Below the pieces are notes generated by a model that did not search any database, was not told the origin of the DNA, and saw only the letters and a program-made list of their open reading frames with translations. Below, piece after piece: positions 59,867 to 64,000 of a stretch of DNA of 64,000 nucleotides; position 1 is the stretch's first letter; the number at the start of each line of letters is the position of its first letter. A program made the translations under genes and the position numbers. The stretch is from Saccharothrix violaceirubra (GTDB taxonomy: Bacteria > Actinomycetota > Actinomycetes > Mycobacteriales > Pseudonocardiaceae): assembly GCF_014203755.1 (NCBI RefSeq), contig NZ_JACHJS010000001.1:7130001-7194000 (forward strand). Reading direction: 5' to 3'.

Positions 59867-61381
59867 GTGACCGCGCCCGCCCCACCGCCCGGCCCGCTGT
59901 CGGCCGCCGTGGCGAACCTGTGCGCGGGTCTGCGACCGCAGGTGTCCCCCGCGACCGCCGCCGGCTTCACCGAGGTGTTGCGCCGACTGTCCGCACCGTT
60001 GCAGGTGGCGGTGGCGGGAAGGATCAAGTCCGGCAAGTCCACGCTGGTCAATGCCCTGATCGGCCGCCGGGTCGCGCCCACCGACGTCGGCGAGTGCACG
60101 CGCCTGGTGACCCGGTTCCAGTACGGGACGGTCGACCGGATCGAGGTCGTGTTCACCGACGGCCGCAAGCAGGTGCTCCCGTTCGACCAGGACGGCATGA
60201 TCCCGGCGTCGCTGGGCGTGGACGTCGACCGCGTCTCGCACGTCGAGGCCTACCTGACCAACGCCGTGCTCCAGGACCTGACCGTGATCGACACGCCGGG
60301 GCTGGGCTCGCTCGACGCCGCGTCCGTGGCCCGCACGGAGGCGTTGCTCGGCGGCGATCTCGACCCCGTGTCGCGCAGCGCGGTCGCGGGTGCCGAGGCC
60401 GTGCTTTACGTCGTCACGCAGGGCGTGCGGTACGACGACCAGCAGGCGCTGGCCGCGTTCACCGCCGCCACGGCCGGTCGCGAGGCCGGACCGGTCAACG
60501 CGATCGCCGTGCTGAACAAGGCCGACACGATCGCCGCCGAGACGGTCGAGGGCGCGGACGGCGACACGTGGAAGGCCGCGATGATCCTCGCCGAGCGCCA
60601 GGCCGACACGTTGCGACCACGCGTCGCCGACGTGCTGCCGGTGATCGGCCTGCTCGCCGAGTCCGCCGAGTCCGGCGGTTTCACCTCGTCCGACGCCGAC
60701 GGCCTGCGCCGCCTCGCAGAGCTGGACGAGGCGACGCGCGAGACGATCCTGCTCTCCGCGGACCTGTTCACGACCTGGGAGTGCGACGTCCCCATCGGCA
60801 CCCGCACGCGGCTGCTGGAAAAGCTGGACCTGCACGGCGTCCGCGTCGCCCTCGCCGCGATCGACGCCGAACCCGCCATCACCGCCGGTGCTCTACGCCG
60901 GTGCCTGCTCGACGCGTCCGGATTGGACGCCGTGCGCGGCAAACTCAATTCGGTGTTCCGGTCACGGGCGGACGGGATCAAGGCCGCCGCCGCGCTCGCG
61001 TCCGTGACCGCGCTCGCCGCCGCGTCCGGCGACCCGAACGAACGCCGCCGCGTGCACGACGCCATCGAGGTCCTGCTCACCAAGCCCGAGGCGCACCAGC
61101 TCCGGCTGCTGGAGGCGTTGACGCTCGTCGCGTCCGGCGCCGTGGCCATGCCGCTCGACCTGGTCGAGGAGGTGCTGCGGTTCGGCAGCTCGCCCGACCC
61201 CGGCGAGCAGCTCGGCCTGCGCGGCAGACCCCACCCCGAACTCCTGGCCTACGCGTTGGAGCGCGCCGGGTGGTGGCGCTCCTTCGCCTCGTTCGGCGCC
61301 ACGCCCGCGCAGAGCCGGGTCGCGCACGTGGTGCACCGGGCGTACTTCCTGATCTGGCAACAACTCCGGGGGCGGCGATGA
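59867..61381 (+). CDS. Dynamin-like GTPase (first of pair)
   Basis: 504 residues from a GTG at 59867. G1 is GRIKSGKST (residues 51-59), G2 region RVAPTDVGECTRLVTRF, G3 DTPGLGS (~142), G4 NKAD (217). A helical stalk fills the rest; no membrane-insertion hairpin is obvious. It resembles bacterial dynamin-like proteins such as IniA/IniC and DynA/B, which remodel membranes. It overlaps the GrpE-like gene by ATGA and is the first gene of a coupled operon. Confidence 0.85.
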   Translation: MTAPAPPPGPLSAAVANLCAGLRPQVSPATAAGFTEVLRRLSAPLQVAVAGRIKSGKSTLVNALIGRRVAPTDVGECTRLVTRFQYGTVDRIEVVFTDGRKQVLPFDQDGMIPASLGVDVDRVSHVEAYLTNAVLQDLTVIDTPGLGSLDAASVARTEALLGGDLDPVSRSAVAGAEAVLYVVTQGVRYDDQQALAAFTAATAGREAGPVNAIAVLNKADTIAAETVEGADGDTWKAAMILAERQADTLRPRVADVLPVIGLLAESAESGGFTSSDADGLRRLAELDEATRETILLSADLFTTWECDVPIGTRTRLLEKLDLHGVRVALAAIDAEPAITAGALRRCLLDASGLDAVRGKLNSVFRSRADGIKAAAALASVTALAAASGDPNERRRVHDAIEVLLTKPEAHQLRLLEALTLVASGAVAMPLDLVEEVLRFGSSPDPGEQLGLRGRPHPELLAYALERAGWWRSFASFGATPAQSRVAHVVHRAYFLIWQQLRGRR

Positions 61382-61749
61382 CCTTTGGAACTGAACCCGT
61401 CGGGTCCGCGTCCGAGACCGACGTGGAGACGACGACCATTGCCGAAGAGCTGCTCGACCAGGCACTGGCCGAACGACGTGCGCTCGTGCGGCTGTGCCTG
61501 TACGCGCTTGACCGCGCCCGCAGCTCCGGCGTGGTCGAGCGGATCGAGGAAGGTCTCGCGGACGTCGGCGTGACCGCGGTCCGCCCGGACGGCGAGCGGT
61601 TCGACCCGTCCCGGCACGAGGCGGGCGGCACGGTGCCGACCGACGACGCCGCGTTGGCCGGTCTGGTCGCCGAGACCGAGGTGGTCGGCTTCGTCGACCG
61701 GGGCCGGACCCTGCGCGCGCCGATCGTGACGGTGTACACCGCCCGATGA
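61378..61749 (+). CDS. GrpE-like nucleotide-exchange-factor-type protein
   Basis: 123 residues, start overlapping the preceding stop (ATGA). The C-terminal ~55 residues match the GrpE beta-domain pattern: PDGERFDPSRHEAGG, then GFVDRGRTLRAPIVTVYT (compare GexFDPxxHEA and GYxxxxRxLRPAxVxV). A short helix (AEELLDQALAERRALVRLCLYAL) precedes it, much shorter than the long GrpE dimerisation helix. It lies between the two GTPase genes and may act as exchange or coupling factor, perhaps with an Hsp70; none is encoded in the window. Confidence 0.75.
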   Translation: MTFGTEPVGSASETDVETTTIAEELLDQALAERRALVRLCLYALDRARSSGVVERIEEGLADVGVTAVRPDGERFDPSRHEAGGTVPTDDAALAGLVAETEVVGFVDRGRTLRAPIVTVYTAR

Positions 61750-63563
61750 GCACCCTTCCCCAGACCGTCCGGCAGACCCGGGAGAAGCTGACCGCGCTGG
61801 TCCGCTCGCTCGATCCGGAGGCGGCGGCGTTCGTCGAGGGCACCCGCGGCGGCGCGGCCTCGGTCGTGGTCGTCGGCGAGACGAACCGGGGCAAGTCCTC
61901 GCTGGTCAACGCCCTGCTGGCAACGCCGGGCCTGTCGCCGGTCGACGCCGAGGTGGCGACCGCGACGTACCTGGTGTTCCGGCACGCGCCGGAGTGGTCC
62001 GCACGCGCCTGCTACGCGGGGTCGATGTCGTCGGTGTCGTTCGACCGCGAGCAACTCGTGAACTGGGTGTCGGCGGCGCACGAGCTGCCGGAGGGGATGT
62101 TGCCGCCGCGCTACGTCGAGGTCGACGCGCCCGTGCCGCTGCTGGAACGACTGTCCCTTGTGGACACTCCCGGTGTCGGCGGGCTCGACTCCGTGCACGG
62201 TGAGCTGGCCGCCGAAGCGGCGGCGTCGGCGACCGCGCTGCTGTTCGTGGTGGACGCGTCCGCACCGTTCACGCGCGGGGAACTGGACTTCCTGCGCACG
62301 GTGGGCGAACGCGTCGAGACCGTCGTGTTCGCACTGACCAAGGTGGACCAGTTCCGGGGCTGGCGGCAGGTGCTCGAAGCCGACCAGGCGCTGCTGGCCG
62401 AGCACGCGCCGAGGTTCGCCGACGCCGTGTTCTGGCCGGTGTCGTCACGCCTGTTCGAGCTGTCGTTCAAGGCGCCCAACCCGGACGCGGCGGGCATGCT
62501 GCGCGAGCGTTCCGGCATCGGCGACCTGCAAGGCGCCTTGCAGGAGCTGGTCGTCGGGCGGGCCGCGATGCTCGGGGAGGCCAACGGGTTGCGCGCGCTG
62601 GCCACGGTGCTGGACGAGCTGCTGGCCCGGTCCGAGGCGGACAAGCGCGCGTTGTCGTCCGGCGAGGAGGAGGCCGAGGCGCTGCGCTCGCGGCGTGACG
62701 AGCTGAACGCCCAACGCCGCTCGTCGACCAGGAGCTGGCAACTGCGGCTGCGCGGCGAGGTCCAGCGCGCCCGCGTCGAGGGCTCGCACGAGGTGTCCCG
62801 GCAGATGCGCGACGTGCAGTCGTGGTTCCGCACCGCCATCGACTCGGCGTCCCGCGAGACGTTGGCCGGGCTGCCGCAGCAGGTCGACGCCGCGTTGCAG
62901 ATGGTGTCCGGCCGGATCAGCGCGGGCCTGGGCATCCGGTTGTCCCGCCTGACCGACGCCGCGCTGTCGGACCTGTTCTCGCCCGAGGAGCTGGCGGTGA
63001 TCCGCGGCCAGTTCGCCCGGGGCGCCACGCCGCCGGTCGTGCTGCGGCCACCGGAGAAGCGCGCGCCGACCGCCGAGGACAAGCTGTTGGTGTTCATGGG
63101 CGTGTCCGGTGGTCTGGGCGCGGGTCGGCTGGCCGCGATGCCGTTGGCGGGCCTCGGCGTCGCCGCGCTGAACCCGGTCGTGCTGCCGGTGACGATCGTG
63201 CTTGGTCTGGGCGCGGGCTGGTGGATGGCGCGGACCCGGCGGCACTCGGCGGACAAGCAGCACCTCAAGCAGTGGCTGTCGGACGCGATCGCCGACGCGC
63301 GCTCCACCGTGGACCAGCTCGTCGCGGAGCAGTTGATCGAGGCCGAGCAGCAGTTGTCGCTGGCGCTGGACGAGGCGTTGGGCCGCCGGGTCGACGCGAT
63401 CGAGGCGGAACTGCGCGAGGTCGACAAGGCGTTGCGCATGGAGGCCGGCGAACGCACCCGCGCGTTGCAGTCCGTCACCCGCAAGATCGCAGAGTTGTCA
63501 TCCGGACGGAGCAAGGTCGATGACCTCCTCGGCCGGATCAGGGCCTTGCGGGACCGGTCCTGA
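61746..63563 (+). CDS. Dynamin-like GTPase with hydrophobic hairpin (second of pair)
   Basis: 605 residues, start overlapping the preceding stop (ATGA). G1 GETNRGKSS (44-52), G3 DTPGVGG (~140), G4 TKVD (~198). A helical stalk follows. A hydrophobic stretch near residues 460-495 (AAMPLAGLGVAALNPVVLPV, then TIVLGLGAGWWMA) forms a membrane hairpin, so this partner probably inserts in the membrane, as in DynA/DynB pairs. The C-terminus is a long coiled coil (EAELREVDKALRMEAGER). It probably forms a hetero-oligomer with the first GTPase. Confidence 0.85.
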   Translation: MSTLPQTVRQTREKLTALVRSLDPEAAAFVEGTRGGAASVVVVGETNRGKSSLVNALLATPGLSPVDAEVATATYLVFRHAPEWSARACYAGSMSSVSFDREQLVNWVSAAHELPEGMLPPRYVEVDAPVPLLERLSLVDTPGVGGLDSVHGELAAEAAASATALLFVVDASAPFTRGELDFLRTVGERVETVVFALTKVDQFRGWRQVLEADQALLAEHAPRFADAVFWPVSSRLFELSFKAPNPDAAGMLRERSGIGDLQGALQELVVGRAAMLGEANGLRALATVLDELLARSEADKRALSSGEEEAEALRSRRDELNAQRRSSTRSWQLRLRGEVQRARVEGSHEVSRQMRDVQSWFRTAIDSASRETLAGLPQQVDAALQMVSGRISAGLGIRLSRLTDAALSDLFSPEELAVIRGQFARGATPPVVLRPPEKRAPTAEDKLLVFMGVSGGLGAGRLAAMPLAGLGVAALNPVVLPVTIVLGLGAGWWMARTRRHSADKQHLKQWLSDAIADARSTVDQLVAEQLIEAEQQLSLALDEALGRRVDAIEAELREVDKALRMEAGERTRALQSVTRKIAELSSGRSKVDDLLGRIRALRDRS

Positions 63564-63635
63564 GGGCCCCTCATCCGTTCGTGGGTCGCCTTGACGGCCG
63601 AGTGACATCGTTGTCCGGCCGCACGAACATCGAGC

Positions 63636-64000
63636 GATGGATCACGATGACTTCGTGGCACCCGCCGCCCGCGCGGTCGTCGCCACCCTGGCACCGGACG
63701 AACTCGCGCTCTTCGAGCCGATCAGCCGTGCCTACCGGCGCGACCCGAAGAAGGTGTTGGCACAGCGCGACCGGCCGGGCGAGATCCTCGGTTCCGGCAT
63801 CGACGTCGCCGTGGCCCTGCTGTCCCCGGTCGCGCTCGCGGTCGCCAAGGCCGTCTTCGACCGGCTGACCGACCGGGCCGGCGAGGCTGTCGTCAGCGGC
63901 GGCGGGAAGCTGTGGAAGCGGTTGCGGCGCAAGGACACGAGCGAGGTCGCGATCACCGCCGAGCAGCTCGACGGCCTGCACGCGCTCGCCGTCGAGCGGG
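63636..64000 (+). CDS. Unknown protein downstream of the GTPase operon, 3' truncated by the window edge
   Basis: An ATG at 63636 opens a frame that runs without stop to the window end (121 codons). It begins MDHDDFVAPAARAVVATLAP and continues with a hydrophobic helix (GIDVAVALLSPVALAVAKAV) and a basic region (GGKLWKRLRRKDTSEV). It lies 72 bp after the second GTPase on the same strand and may belong to the operon. I do not recognise the family. Confidence 0.7.

Overview
This is a high-GC window with strong third-position G/C bias, frequent GTG starts and many ATGA/GTGA start-stop overlaps, so it comes from an actinobacterium. The block dnaB (30314-31675), rplI, rpsR, ssb, rpsF, a GT87 glycosyltransferase, a class A penicillin-binding protein, a DUF5318 gene, padR and ino1 (ending 43838) has the same order as the Mycobacterium tuberculosis region from dnaB back to ino1 (Rv0058 to Rv0046c), which lies near oriC. 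A chaplin-like repeat protein, dynamin-like GTPases and 22-bp intergenic repeats suggest a filamentous member of the Pseudonocardiales (Saccharothrix/Lentzea/Actinosynnema type). That placement is inference, not proof.

Layout. 1-16280: truncated MMPL transporter, DUF2339 membrane protein, ribokinase, PTS enzyme I, LysR regulator, the threonine-degrading tdh-kbl pair, an epimerase/DUF2867 fusion, a tightly coupled sensor kinase-response regulator-DUF1707 operon, a membrane GGDEF protein and an AI-2E family permease. 16341-22687: a cell-surface block with a predicted beta-helix membrane protein, a secreted protein and a 994-residue secreted protein built of fourteen ~51-residue chaplin-like units. 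22810-28813: exonuclease-BRCT, three regulators and their targets, including a TetR/TetX-like flavoprotein pair and an alpha/beta hydrolase divergent from a WYL regulator, each with a visible dyad between the divergent genes. 28845-43890: conserved replication, ribosome, wall and inositol core, with a DnaA-box cluster between rplI and dnaB.

43891-64000: Tat-exported PhoX-type phosphatase, SDR, split-barrel flavoprotein, amidohydrolase, an orphan sensor kinase, trmB, an ABC locus with two near-duplicate ATPases around one permease, HAD phosphatase, TetR-SDR pair, a kinase-regulator pair split by repeats, and finally a translationally coupled operon of two dynamin-like GTPases flanking a GrpE-like protein.

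The signals most worth following are: (i) a 22-bp tandem repeat family at four loci, each lying just 3' of a stop codon; (ii) the multi-unit chaplin-like protein; (iii) the GTPase-GrpE-GTPase operon; (iv) the DnaA-box cluster; (v) the TetX-like gene with its operator over the start codon. No tRNA, rRNA, CRISPR array, insertion sequence or prophage was recognised.
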